This document shows, piece by piece, positions 1 through 7,761 of a stretch of 39,449 nt of DNA. Under the pieces are notes generated by a model. That model did no database searches. It had not been told where the DNA came from and saw only the letters and a program-made list of their open reading frames with translations. The translations under genes and the position numbers were made by a program. Numbering within the stretch: position 1 is the first letter of the stretch; every line of letters begins with the position of its first letter. The stretch is from Candidatus Hydrogenedentota bacterium (lineage in GTDB: Bacteria > Hydrogenedentota > Hydrogenedentia > Hydrogenedentales > JAEUWI01), in the NCBI GenBank assembly GCA_016791475.1, contig JAEUWI010000066.1:1-39449 (forward strand). The letters run 5' to 3'.

Positions 1-307
1 AAATTTGGCGCTACGTCAACAGCTAACTATCTGCCACGCAAACAATTGCAAAGAATCGAAAACTGGGGATCACTCAGCATTGCTCCCCCCGTTCTTGTGA
101 TTTTCCCCGGCGCTATGGCACAATAGCTCCTACAGCGGGCCACGGCGTTACCGCCATGCCCATTTTCGTGCTAACCCGCTGAAAGCAGAGCACTTCGAAA
201 TTTCGTATGGCCAGCCATACCTCACGTTTATTTCCGACGCGGCCCCGCCGCTTGCGGTTGTCGGGCCCGGTATCGCCCCTCCCGGCGGCCAGGAAGGAGC
301 AGATCCA
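1..307. other. Upstream intergenic region
   Basis: No convincing gene is seen before the first coding region. The plus strand holds a weak promoter-like pair, TTGTGA at 95-100 and CACAAT at 119-124 with an 18-base gap, but this is low quality. The only clear signal is the purine-rich ribosome-binding site AGGAAGGAG at about 291-299, which serves the next gene. Long minus-strand frames here are shadows of the high-GC coding strand. Confidence 0.4.
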
Positions 308-889
308 TTGAGCACCCTCAGCTTCATGAAAGAGGTTATCCGTGCCAACAAGAGCACGGGTGCCATCGCCCCCAGCGGCAAGCAACTGGCGGATATCGTG
401 ACGGAGATGGCGGAGGTTCGCACGGCGAAGGTCATTGTGGAGTATGGCCCCGGCACGGGAGTCTTTACCGAAGCCATTCTCGCCAAAAAGCCCGAGGATG
501 CGTTTTTTATCGCGCTCGAAGTCAACGAAGAATTCGTGAAAGTCACCCAGGATCGTTGTCCGACCGTAAAGGTGATTCACGATTGCGCCCAGAACGCAAG
601 AAAGTACCTGGAAGAAGCCGGATTCAGCGGATGCGACACCATCGTCTCCGGCCTCCCCTGGACCCGCTTTGACGACGCCCTGCAGGACGAAATCCTGGAA
701 GCCACCTACGATGTGCTGCAGCCCGGCGGCCGCTTCGTCACCTTCGCCTATGCCGTGAGTCCTTTTGTCCCGTCCGGGCGCAAGTTTTTCCGTGAAAAAA
801 TGGTGAAGCGCTTCGGCGAGGTCAAATGCTCCGAGCCCATCTGGAAAAACTTCCCCCCCTGCGTCGTATTCATCGCGGAAAAGAAATAG
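308..889 (+). CDS. SAM-dependent methyltransferase, phospholipid N-methyltransferase (PmtA)-like
   Basis: 193 residues, the usual size of bacterial PmtA-type methyltransferases. The glycine-rich SAM-binding motif I (VEYGPGTGVF) is at residues 44-53, the acidic end of strand 2 at E71, and a motif IV-like VSGLPW at 113-118. The pattern resembles both the rRNA adenine dimethyltransferase fold and phosphatidylethanolamine N-methyltransferases. The lack of a C-terminal RNA-binding domain favours the lipid or small-molecule group. The start is TTG at 308, chosen because AGGAAGGAG lies 8 bases upstream and the homologous N-terminus begins there. The ThuA-like gene follows after 9 bases, so they are probably co-transcribed. 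The fold is well supported; the substrate is inferred. Confidence 0.8.
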   Translation: MSTLSFMKEVIRANKSTGAIAPSGKQLADIVTEMAEVRTAKVIVEYGPGTGVFTEAILAKKPEDAFFIALEVNEEFVKVTQDRCPTVKVIHDCAQNARKYLEEAGFSGCDTIVSGLPWTRFDDALQDEILEATYDVLQPGGRFVTFAYAVSPFVPSGRKFFREKMVKRFGEVKCSEPIWKNFPPCVVFIAEKK

Positions 890-898
890 GGATTGCCC

Positions 899-1552
899 AT
901 GAGCGGCAGAGCCGCATTGATGGTGTATGGCGGCTGGGAGGGCCACGAGCCCGAGGCCAGCGTCCGCCGCTTTGTTCCTTTCCTCGAAGGCGAAGGCTTC
1001 ACCGTGACCCTCTCGGACAGCCTCGCCATCCTGGATGAGCCCGACTTCCTCGCGACCCAGCACCTCATCGTCCCCTGTTGGACCATGGGCACCCTGAGCG
1101 AATCGCAGGAGGCCAACCTCCTCGCCGCCATTGAAGCGGGCGTGGGCCTCGCCGGCTGGCACGGCGGCATGGGCGACGCCTTTCGCGCCAGCACCGCCTA
1201 CCAGTTCATGTGCGGCGGCCAGTTCGTCGCCCACCCGGGCAACATCCTGGAATACCGCGTCCACATTACCCGACCGGATGACGCCATCATGGAAGACCTC
1301 GTCGATTTCCCTGTGCACTCGGAGCAGTACTACCTGCATGTGGACCCCTCCAACGAAGTGCTGGCCACCACCACCTTCACCGGCGCGGTTCATCCGTGGA
1401 TCGATGGCGTCGTCATGCCCGTCGTGTGGAAGCGACACTGGGGCGCCGGGCGCGTATTCTACTCCGCCCTGGGCCATGCCCCCCACGAGTTCGAGCAGCC
1501 GGAAACTTTCACCATCATGACCCGTGGCATGCTTTGGGCCGCGCGGGATTGA
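899..1552 (+). CDS. ThuA-like domain protein
   Basis: 217 residues from ATG 899; an in-frame TTG two codons upstream is less likely. The protein matches the ThuA/trehalose-utilisation-like family, a flavodoxin- or glutamine-amidotransferase-like alpha/beta fold. It shows the characteristic GWHGGMGDAF segment after a 'liVpcWtmg' strand, and the late 'VWKRHWGAGRVFYSALGH' block typical of the family. No signal peptide is visible, so it is probably cytoplasmic. ThuA-like genes often accompany Gfo/Idh/MocA oxidoreductases in sugar catabolic clusters, and one lies 49 bases downstream here. The biochemical activity of this family is poorly defined. Confidence 0.85.
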   Translation: MSGRAALMVYGGWEGHEPEASVRRFVPFLEGEGFTVTLSDSLAILDEPDFLATQHLIVPCWTMGTLSESQEANLLAAIEAGVGLAGWHGGMGDAFRASTAYQFMCGGQFVAHPGNILEYRVHITRPDDAIMEDLVDFPVHSEQYYLHVDPSNEVLATTTFTGAVHPWIDGVVMPVVWKRHWGAGRVFYSALGHAPHEFEQPETFTIMTRGMLWAARD

Positions 1553-1601
1553 CCCGGGCCCCTCGGCCACGACGAACAAACTTCAGCGCGGGAGCAACCT
1601 C

Positions 1602-2705
1602 ATGAACCCCATGCGCGTGGGCCTCATCGGCTGCGGCAACATTTCCACCGTCTATTTCGAAGCCGGCGGGCGCTTTCGCGATCTCCAAATCGTCGCCTGC
1701 GCGGATCGGGACCCCGCACGTGCGGAAGCCGCCGCCGTGCGCCACGCCATTCCCCGCGTACTGGACGTGGCCAATCTCCCCGGCGACCCCGAAGTCGATC
1801 TGGTGCTGAACCTCACGCCGCCCCAGGCACACACCCCGGTGCTCCGGACCGCGATAGCCGCCGGAAAACACGCCTACACCGAGAAGCCCCTCGGCCTGTC
1901 CCTCGCGGAATCCATCTCCCTACTCGAGCAGGCCGGCGCGGCGGGCGTCACCATCGGATGCGCGCCGGATACCGTCCTCGGCGCCGGAATCCAGACCGCG
2001 CGAAAACTCATCGATGACGGCTGGATCGGTCGGCCCGTCTCCGCCACCGCCTTCATGCTCTGCCCCGGTCACGAATCCTGGCACCCCGATCCCGCCTTCT
2101 ACTATGCCCCCGGCGGCGGCCCTCTCTTCGACATGGGCCCCTACTACCTCAGCGCCCTGGTCACGCTCCTCGGCCCCATAACCCAGGCATGCGCCATGAC
2201 CACGGCCGCCGCCTCCGAGCGCATCATCACCAGCGAGGCCCGATTTGGACAGGCCGTGCCCGTCGCGGTGCCCACCCACGTCTCCGGCACCCTCGCCTTC
2301 GAAAGCGGCGCCCTCGCCACCCTCATCATGAGCTTCGACGCCATCGGCCATTCCCTGCCCCACCTGGAGATCCACGGCACCGAGGGCAGCCTGCAGGTGG
2401 CCGACCCCAACACCTTCGGCGGGCCCATCAGACTCAAGCGGCGCGGTGCGGACGCCTTCGCCGATGTGCCCCTGAGCCATACCTACGCCAGCCAGTCCCG
2501 CGGCCTCGGCCTGGCCGAAATGGCCCGGGCCATTCAGGATGGGCGCGAACCCCGCGCGAGCGCGCGAATGGCCCTCCACGTCCTCGACTGCATGGAGGCC
2601 CTCCACCGCTCCGCCGGCGCGCGCACCTTCGTGTCCCTGGCGACGCGCTGCCCGCGACCCGAGCCCATGCCCATGAATTTATTGGAAGGCGGGGTCGATT
2701 CCTAG
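1602..2705 (+). CDS. Gfo/Idh/MocA family oxidoreductase
   Basis: 367 residues from ATG 1602, preceded by GGGAGC; the frame is open further upstream but the family N-terminus starts here. The dinucleotide-binding Rossmann motif GLIGCGNIS is at residues 7-15 and the family EKP signature sits in 'YTEKPLGLS' near residue 95. The C-terminal domain contains 'FDMGPYYLSAL' near residue 178, where many members have Asp-x-x-x-His; the Tyr form is common in one subgroup. Such enzymes oxidise or epimerise sugars or cyclitols with NAD(P). The substrate cannot be read from sequence. It probably forms a unit with the preceding ThuA-like gene. Confidence 0.9.
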   Translation: MNPMRVGLIGCGNISTVYFEAGGRFRDLQIVACADRDPARAEAAAVRHAIPRVLDVANLPGDPEVDLVLNLTPPQAHTPVLRTAIAAGKHAYTEKPLGLSLAESISLLEQAGAAGVTIGCAPDTVLGAGIQTARKLIDDGWIGRPVSATAFMLCPGHESWHPDPAFYYAPGGGPLFDMGPYYLSALVTLLGPITQACAMTTAAASERIITSEARFGQAVPVAVPTHVSGTLAFESGALATLIMSFDAIGHSLPHLEIHGTEGSLQVADPNTFGGPIRLKRRGADAFADVPLSHTYASQSRGLGLAEMARAIQDGREPRASARMALHVLDCMEALHRSAGARTFVSLATRCPRPEPMPMNLLEGGVDS

Positions 2706-2765
2706 TATGGTACGGGATCACGATACTCCCGGCCCTTCGGCCACGGTCCAGAACAGGCGGATTTC

Positions 2766-3467
2766 ATGCAATCAGAAGATCGCGTAATACATTTCGGGGT
2801 TGAGCTTATCCACGCCCCCCTTCGCTATAAAAAAGAGGCCCTGCAAAAGCTCTACTATGAGCTGTCCCAGACCCGCAACGCCGCCTACGACGCCTCCGAC
2901 TTCACCAATCCGGCCCAGGCCCGATTCTACTCGAAAAGCGGCAAGCGCACCCAGTCGATCTGCCTCTTCCTGCCCGATCGCCTCCTCATTCTGGAAGAAT
3001 GGGCGGAAATCCCACTCAACGCTTTCCTCGACAAAGTCGACGCTATCGGCTCCCGCGTCCTGGAAATGGAAGGGGTGAATCAGTTCATCGCCCATACCGC
3101 CACCGTCCGCTCCACCTTCGCACTCACCCACGTGCAGGACGGTCGAGTCTTCGTCCTCGAGCACATGTGCGGACAACAGGGCCGAGTCGGTCAGCACTTT
3201 CAGCGTCCCATCGCCATGGCGGGCCTGCGCTTTCACTTCCCCGACACCGACGAGTATCCCGGCAATTTCCAGATCGCCATCGAACCCTTTCGCCAGAGCC
3301 GCAACGAGATCTATGTCGAGGCCAAGGGCATCTTCACCCGCGAACCCATCGGTCCGGGCGGTATGGGGATCATCACCGACCACTGCCGCGGCGTACGCTC
3401 TTTCGTCTCCGATCGCGTCTTCCCCTATATGAACCAGTTTGACGCGCCCGGGGCCCCCCTCGAATGA
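2766..3467 (+). CDS. Hypothetical protein
   Basis: 233 residues starting at ATG 2766 with AGGCGG 5 bases upstream. I do not recognise the family with confidence. There is no signal peptide or membrane segment, so it is probably cytosolic. The sequence alternates beta-strand-like and charged helical stretches and ends with a Gly-rich 'GPGGMGII' near residue 200. It overlaps the next gene by 4 bases (ATGA), so translation is probably coupled. Codon bias matches its neighbours and the high-GC third positions support real coding. Confidence 0.75.
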   Translation: MQSEDRVIHFGVELIHAPLRYKKEALQKLYYELSQTRNAAYDASDFTNPAQARFYSKSGKRTQSICLFLPDRLLILEEWAEIPLNAFLDKVDAIGSRVLEMEGVNQFIAHTATVRSTFALTHVQDGRVFVLEHMCGQQGRVGQHFQRPIAMAGLRFHFPDTDEYPGNFQIAIEPFRQSRNEIYVEAKGIFTREPIGPGGMGIITDHCRGVRSFVSDRVFPYMNQFDAPGAPLE

Positions 3468-4849
3468 CCGCCGCCAAACTCCGGGTCTGGCCCGCCATCA
3501 CCCGCGCCCGAATCGCCCCCGAAATCTACGGACACCAAATCGAAATGGTGGGGCAGAGTGTTTACGAAGGCATATGGATCGGTCGCGCCTCGCGCATTTC
3601 CAATGAAGAGGGACTGCGGATGGACGTCCTCGCCATCCTGAAGCACCTCCGCGTCCCCGTGCTCAAGTGGCCCGGGGATACCTTCGCCAACTACTACCAC
3701 TGGCGCGATGGCATCGGCACCGGCAAAGCACGGGAACAGCGGGTCAACATCCCCTGGCAGCAAATCGAGCCCAACGCCTTCGGCACCCACGAGTTCATGC
3801 TGCTCTGCGAAAAGGTGGGCTGCAAGCCCTGGATCACCTGCAACAGCGCCACAGGCTCCTACCGCGATGCCCTCGAATGGATCGAGTACTGCACCTTCGG
3901 CGGAGACACATCCCTGACCCGCCTCCGCACCCACAATGGCAGCCCCGACCCCTTCGAGGTGCCCTGCTGGACCTACACAGGCGGGGGTGATGAAGAATCG
4001 CTTCGGGTATTGAATTCCGAAATTACCGAGACCTCCGAAGCAAAGTTGCCAACAAAAACAAACCAAAACGCCACAAAAACACACCACACCAGCCATATAC
4101 TGGAGACAACCGGCGGGGCCAGTTTCGGCAAAGAGGGCTACCTCCATTCTATCGCCAGTTTCTGTCGGTTTGAATCTTCTTTTCGCCGATTCGCCCTGTC
4201 CATAGCAAGCACTAGCCCCGAAAACCCGCCCACCATCGCCGTCTCCCAGTGGGGCGTCAAACACCCGGAAGCCACCCCCGAAAGCGGCCTGGACCAACCC
4301 GTTACCCTGCGCGACGCCCTCCTCACCGCAGCCTTCCTCCACTGCTTCAACGATCACGCCGCCCAGCTCCGATTGGCAGCCATGGCCCAGGCGGTCAACA
4401 GCCTCCTCTGCCTCGTGAAGACCCGGGACAGCGAAGTGTTCCTCACACCGGCCTACCACGTGGTGGACATGATGCAGCCCCACAAGGACGCCCGCCTCCT
4501 CTTCAACGAGTTGGAGAGTCCCCGGCTCGCGCTGCCCCCCGCCGCCGGTGGACCATCCTCCGTCCCCGCCCTCTCCGTGAGTACTTCCCGAGCCAGAAAG
4601 CGCCTCTGCATCACCGTGGCCAACTTGAGCTGCACCGACGAAATCCCCCTGCAGGTGGAAATCCGCGAGGCCACCATTGTGAACCTCTCGGGCCGCATAT
4701 TGACCGCCGCCTCTCCGACGGCCGAGAATTCCTTCGAGGCCCCCAAAGTCGTCACCCCCGCGCGACTGAACCTGACCCCGGAGGCCACTACCTTCTCCCA
4801 CGTGATGCCCCCCCACGCCTTTGCGGTTTTCATCGTCACCCTCAAGTGA
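3464..4849 (+). CDS. GH51-like alpha-L-arabinofuranosidase, catalytic core replaced (probably inactive)
   Basis: 461 residues. Residues 1-172 match the N-terminal half of GH51 alpha-L-arabinofuranosidases ('VPVLKWPGDTFANYYHWRDG', 'EPNAFGTHEFMLLCEKVG'). Residues from about 256 to the end match the C-terminal half and its beta-sandwich domain. Between them, where the family has the GNE acid/base segment and the rest of the barrel, lies about 85 residues of unrelated low-quality sequence encoded by 3984-4227, locally rich in A/T with runs such as caaaaac. The nucleophile motif normally written DEWG reads SQWG at about residues 257-260. The frame remains open. It is probably a degenerate gene, or an assembly join in metagenomic data. 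No signal peptide. Its start overlaps the preceding gene. Confidence 0.75.
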   Translation: MTAAKLRVWPAITRARIAPEIYGHQIEMVGQSVYEGIWIGRASRISNEEGLRMDVLAILKHLRVPVLKWPGDTFANYYHWRDGIGTGKAREQRVNIPWQQIEPNAFGTHEFMLLCEKVGCKPWITCNSATGSYRDALEWIEYCTFGGDTSLTRLRTHNGSPDPFEVPCWTYTGGGDEESLRVLNSEITETSEAKLPTKTNQNATKTHHTSHILETTGGASFGKEGYLHSIASFCRFESSFRRFALSIASTSPENPPTIAVSQWGVKHPEATPESGLDQPVTLRDALLTAAFLHCFNDHAAQLRLAAMAQAVNSLLCLVKTRDSEVFLTPAYHVVDMMQPHKDARLLFNELESPRLALPPAAGGPSSVPALSVSTSRARKRLCITVANLSCTDEIPLQVEIREATIVNLSGRILTAASPTAENSFEAPKVVTPARLNLTPEATTFSHVMPPHAFAVFIVTLK

Positions 4850-4857
4850 CCCGGTCA

Positions 4858-5868
4858 ATGCCCGATCCACCTCCCGCAACCCTGTCGGTCGTACTGCCCG
4901 TATACAACGGCGCGGAAACCCTCGCGCGCGCGGTGGAATCCATCCAGTCCCAGACTCACCGCGACTGGGAACTGACCATCGTAGACGATGGTTCAACCGA
5001 CGATAGCGCCGCCATCGCTGGCCGCTTCGCCGCGTCAGACCCGCGTGTCGTTCTGCGCCGTTGCCCGCATCGGGGCCTGGTACCCACGCTCATCGACGGT
5101 TGCGCTGCCGCCCGGAGCGATTTCATCGCCCGGATGGACGCGGACGATGTCGCCCACCCGGAGCGTCTGGAGCGCCAGCTCGCCTGGTTCACCGCCCACC
5201 CGCAAGGTGGACTATGCGGCACCCGGGTGCGCATGGGCGGCCCAAACATCGGTTCCGGACGCAGGCGCTACGAAACGTGGCTCAACCGCAATACCACCCA
5301 CGAAGAAATCGAGCGGGAATTGTTCGTCGAGTGCCCCATGGCCCACCCCACCTTCATGATGCGCCGCGCGGCCTTCGAAAACATCGGAGGCTACCGGGAT
5401 TTCGATGGCCCGGAAGATTACGACCTCGTGATGCGCTTCTGGCGGAGTGGCTACCACCTCGGCAATGTGCCCGAAGCCCTCCTGGACTGGCGCGAACATC
5501 CGGGCCGCCTCTCCATGACCTCTCCACGCTATTCCGAAGCGGCTTTCCGCCGATTCAAGCGCCATTGGCTCCACGAGTCGCGAATAACGAGGGGGCGTCC
5601 GCTGTATCAATGGGGCGCGGGCGAAGTCGGCAAACGCTGGCTGCGCGAATGGCCGCAGGAAACGCTTCAGGCGGTCGCGGATATCCGCCCCGCCAAGATC
5701 GGTCAGCGAATTCACGGCTACCACGTTATCCGACCCGAAGACCTCCCCGCGCCCGGTGCGTGTTTCGTCGTCGTCGCCGTGGGCACCCCCGGCGCCCGCG
5801 ACGAGATCCGTGCCCACGCGGGCCGCCTGGGCTTCCGCGAGGGCGAGGACTACTGCTTCATCGCATGA
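4858..5868 (+). CDS. Family 2 glycosyltransferase with C-terminal Rossmann-like domain
   Basis: 336 residues from ATG 4858, 8 bases after the previous stop. The N-terminal 215 residues are a GT-A family 2 domain: 'LSVVLPVYNGAETL' near residue 9, the nucleotide-binding VDDGSTDDS, and the DXD-type metal motif in 'ARMDADD' near residue 94. An 'ED' acceptor/base motif sits in 'DFDGPEDYDLVMRF'. After about residue 240 there is a second domain beginning 'YQWGAGEVGKRWL' with a conserved 'KIGQRIHGYHVIRPEDL'. This resembles the small NAD- or CoA-binding-like module attached to some sugar-modifying enzymes. Role: transfer of a sugar from a nucleotide donor in cell-surface glycan synthesis, inferred from the family. 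Confidence 0.88.
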   Translation: MPDPPPATLSVVLPVYNGAETLARAVESIQSQTHRDWELTIVDDGSTDDSAAIAGRFAASDPRVVLRRCPHRGLVPTLIDGCAAARSDFIARMDADDVAHPERLERQLAWFTAHPQGGLCGTRVRMGGPNIGSGRRRYETWLNRNTTHEEIERELFVECPMAHPTFMMRRAAFENIGGYRDFDGPEDYDLVMRFWRSGYHLGNVPEALLDWREHPGRLSMTSPRYSEAAFRRFKRHWLHESRITRGRPLYQWGAGEVGKRWLREWPQETLQAVADIRPAKIGQRIHGYHVIRPEDLPAPGACFVVVAVGTPGARDEIRAHAGRLGFREGEDYCFIA

Positions 5869-6269
5869 ATCCTGGAGAGGACGTTAAGTTTCCGTTGCAT
5901 GCATTCTTCCGGATCTATTGCACGCAAAGGCGCGAAGGCGCAAAGATAATTGGGGGTGCGAGTGCGATTTGGCCTTGCTTCGTTTGCAGGGGAAATCACC
6001 ATTGCAGAACGCTTCCTTCCCTCTTTGTTCTTCGTGCTCTTCGAGGCCTTCGTGGTGAAACATCGGTTCGCGGCCAACGGCTGCTCGGTGCACATTCATG
6101 GTGGAAAACTTCTAAGCCGGTGTTCGGTCGCCAGAAAGGGGCAGGGATGGCCGCAATTTAGCTATACTTCAACCCTGTCGGGGAATCCCGGTACAACAGG
6201 CAACCGGACGCGTGAATACCACTTTGCTGGGCGCGCCGTCTTGCCCCTACAACAAGGAATACGATCTAA
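5869..6269. other. Intergenic region with inverted repeat pair and -10-like site
   Basis: No gene is supported. The two facing repeat arms at 5921-5947 and 6022-6060 are described separately. A -10-like TATACT at 6163-6168 precedes the CNNM-type gene by about 100 bases, but no good -35 lies at the right distance, so the promoter call is weak. Confidence 0.4.
5921..6060. repeat. Facing pair of 'ACGAAGGC'-type repeats (MITE-like)
   Basis: The left arm (5921-5947) reads CACGCAAAGGCGCGAAGGCG then CAAAG. The right arm (6022-6060) read on the minus strand begins TTTCACCACGAAGGCCTCGA and ends GAACAAAG. The arms are imperfect inverted copies of the same A/C/G-rich unit, enclosing about 75 bases. I recall this unit type as a frequent noncoding repeat in many environmental bacterial genomes. 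It is not a gene; small frames across it are accidental. Confidence 0.55.
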
Positions 6270-7613
6270 ATGCCCCAGATTTTTTGGGAGTTGGTTCTGC
6301 TGGTTGCCCTAATCATGGGAAACGGCTTGTTTTCCATGACCGAAATCGCCATCGTCTCTGCGCGCCGCTCGCGTCTGGAGCAACTGGCGGCGTCGGGTGA
6401 CCACGGCGCCGCCGAGGCCCTCAAGCTCCTCGACGACCCCAACCGCTTCCTTTCCACGGTGCAAGTCGGCATCACCCTTATCGGCACCCTGGCGGGCGTC
6501 GTGGGCGGTGCGCGCTTTGCCACGCCCGTGGCCGAGCTGCTCCAGAAGGTCGGTGTGCCGGAGTTGCACCGGCAGAACATCGCCCTGGGCATCGTCGTAC
6601 TCCTCATCACCTACCTCTCCCTCACCCTCGGCGAACTCGCCCCCAAGCGTATCGCCATGTCCAACCCCGAGGGCATCAGCCGCGTCACCGCCGGCCCCAT
6701 GCGCTGGCTCTCCACCCTCACGTCCCCCCTCATCAGCCTGCTATCCGGCACCACCAACCTCATCCTCATGCTCCTGCCCCTGAAGCAGACACCCGAAGGC
6801 GACGTAACGGAAGACGACATCCGCATGATGATTCGCCAGGGCGCCAAGACGGGCGTCCTCAGCGGCGAAGAAAAGGACATGCTCATCCGCATGCTCCACC
6901 TCGATGATCGGCGCGTCGGCACCCTCATGACGCCCCGACGAGACATGGTGAGCTTCCCCCAGACCGCCACGCGCGCCGAAATCCTCGACGTCATCGAAGA
7001 AAACCGGCACTCCCGCTATCCCGTCTATGGCGACAACGTGGAAAACATACTCGGCGTAGTGCACCTGCGCGACATCATGGACGCCATCTCCAAATCCGAT
7101 GTGGTGGATCTCACCGAGTGCATGACCCAGGCGCTCCACGTGCCCGATACCACCCGCGCCCTGGGCCTCCTCCGCCAGTTCAAGTCCTCCGGCATCCACT
7201 TCGCCATCGTGCAGGACGAATTCGGCGGCGTTCAGGGTGTCGTAACCCTCAACGATATCTTCGAATGCATCGTCGGCAGCCTGCCCGAGGCCGGTGAAGA
7301 AGAAGACCCCGACGTCATCCGCCGCGAGGACGGCTCCTATCTCCTCAACGGAAGCCTCGCCATCGAAGACCTGTATGCCATGTTCCCCGGCCACCCCATC
7401 GCCGAAGAAGTCGAAGGCGGATTCAAGACCCTCGGCGGTTTCATCATGGCCCAACTCGGCCGCATCCCCACCGCCGGTGACTTCTTCATCTGCGGCGGAC
7501 TCCGCTTCGAAGTCATGGACATGGACGAACGCCGCGTAGACAAGGCCCTCGTCGAGTTCGTGCCCGAGACGGGCCCCGCCGAAGTGAACGACGACGGGGC
7601 CGTGGCGGAGTAA
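6270..7613 (+). CDS. CNNM/HlyC-CorC family transporter-like protein
   Basis: 447 residues from ATG 6270, with AAGGA about 10 bases upstream. The N-terminal CNNM (DUF21) membrane domain has helices near residues 3-25, 60-82, 95-118 and 125-150, including the typical 'NGLFSMTEIAIVSARRSRLEQL' and 'LTLGELAPKRIA' segments. A CBS pair follows at about 205-330 ('VGTLMTPRRDMV', 'ILGVVHLRDIM', 'FGGVQGVVTLNDI'), then the C-terminal CorC_HlyC domain ('EVEGGFKTLGGFIMAQLGRIP'). Family members are inner-membrane proteins linked to Mg/Co efflux or metal homeostasis; the old name hemolysin C is misleading. It is complete, full length, and a single transcription unit. Confidence 0.93.
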   Translation: MPQIFWELVLLVALIMGNGLFSMTEIAIVSARRSRLEQLAASGDHGAAEALKLLDDPNRFLSTVQVGITLIGTLAGVVGGARFATPVAELLQKVGVPELHRQNIALGIVVLLITYLSLTLGELAPKRIAMSNPEGISRVTAGPMRWLSTLTSPLISLLSGTTNLILMLLPLKQTPEGDVTEDDIRMMIRQGAKTGVLSGEEKDMLIRMLHLDDRRVGTLMTPRRDMVSFPQTATRAEILDVIEENRHSRYPVYGDNVENILGVVHLRDIMDAISKSDVVDLTECMTQALHVPDTTRALGLLRQFKSSGIHFAIVQDEFGGVQGVVTLNDIFECIVGSLPEAGEEEDPDVIRREDGSYLLNGSLAIEDLYAMFPGHPIAEEVEGGFKTLGGFIMAQLGRIPTAGDFFICGGLRFEVMDMDERRVDKALVEFVPETGPAEVNDDGAVAE

Positions 7614-7620
7614 GCGCGAA

Positions 7621-7755
7621 TGGGACTGTCCTGCACGCAGCTAAGCCCAGTACGGAAAAATCAACCCTACCTCTGCCCGTCAACCGGACCGAGGCGGACA
7701 CGCCACGTGTGCGGGACTGTCCCACGCTTCATTTGAAAACGCAGGACGGTTCCGT
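7621..7755. repeat. REP-like element built on GGGACTGTCC
   Basis: Three related cores lie between the converging CNNM and beta-helix genes: TGGGACTGTCCTGC at 7621-7634, GCGGGACTGTCCCAC at 7711-7725 and GCAGGACGGTTCCGTC at 7741-7756. Next to the middle core is the dyad GACACGCCACGTGTGC. Read on the minus strand it gives GTGGGACAGTCCCGC. I recall such cores as repeats linked to Y1 transposases in other genomes; no transposase is adjacent here. Confidence 0.45.
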
Positions 7756-7761
7756 CATGGG

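Noticed and set aside
113..1579. 488-residue minus-strand frame
   Set aside because: It is antisense to the methyltransferase and ThuA-like genes, has no family similarity and reflects high GC at third codon positions.
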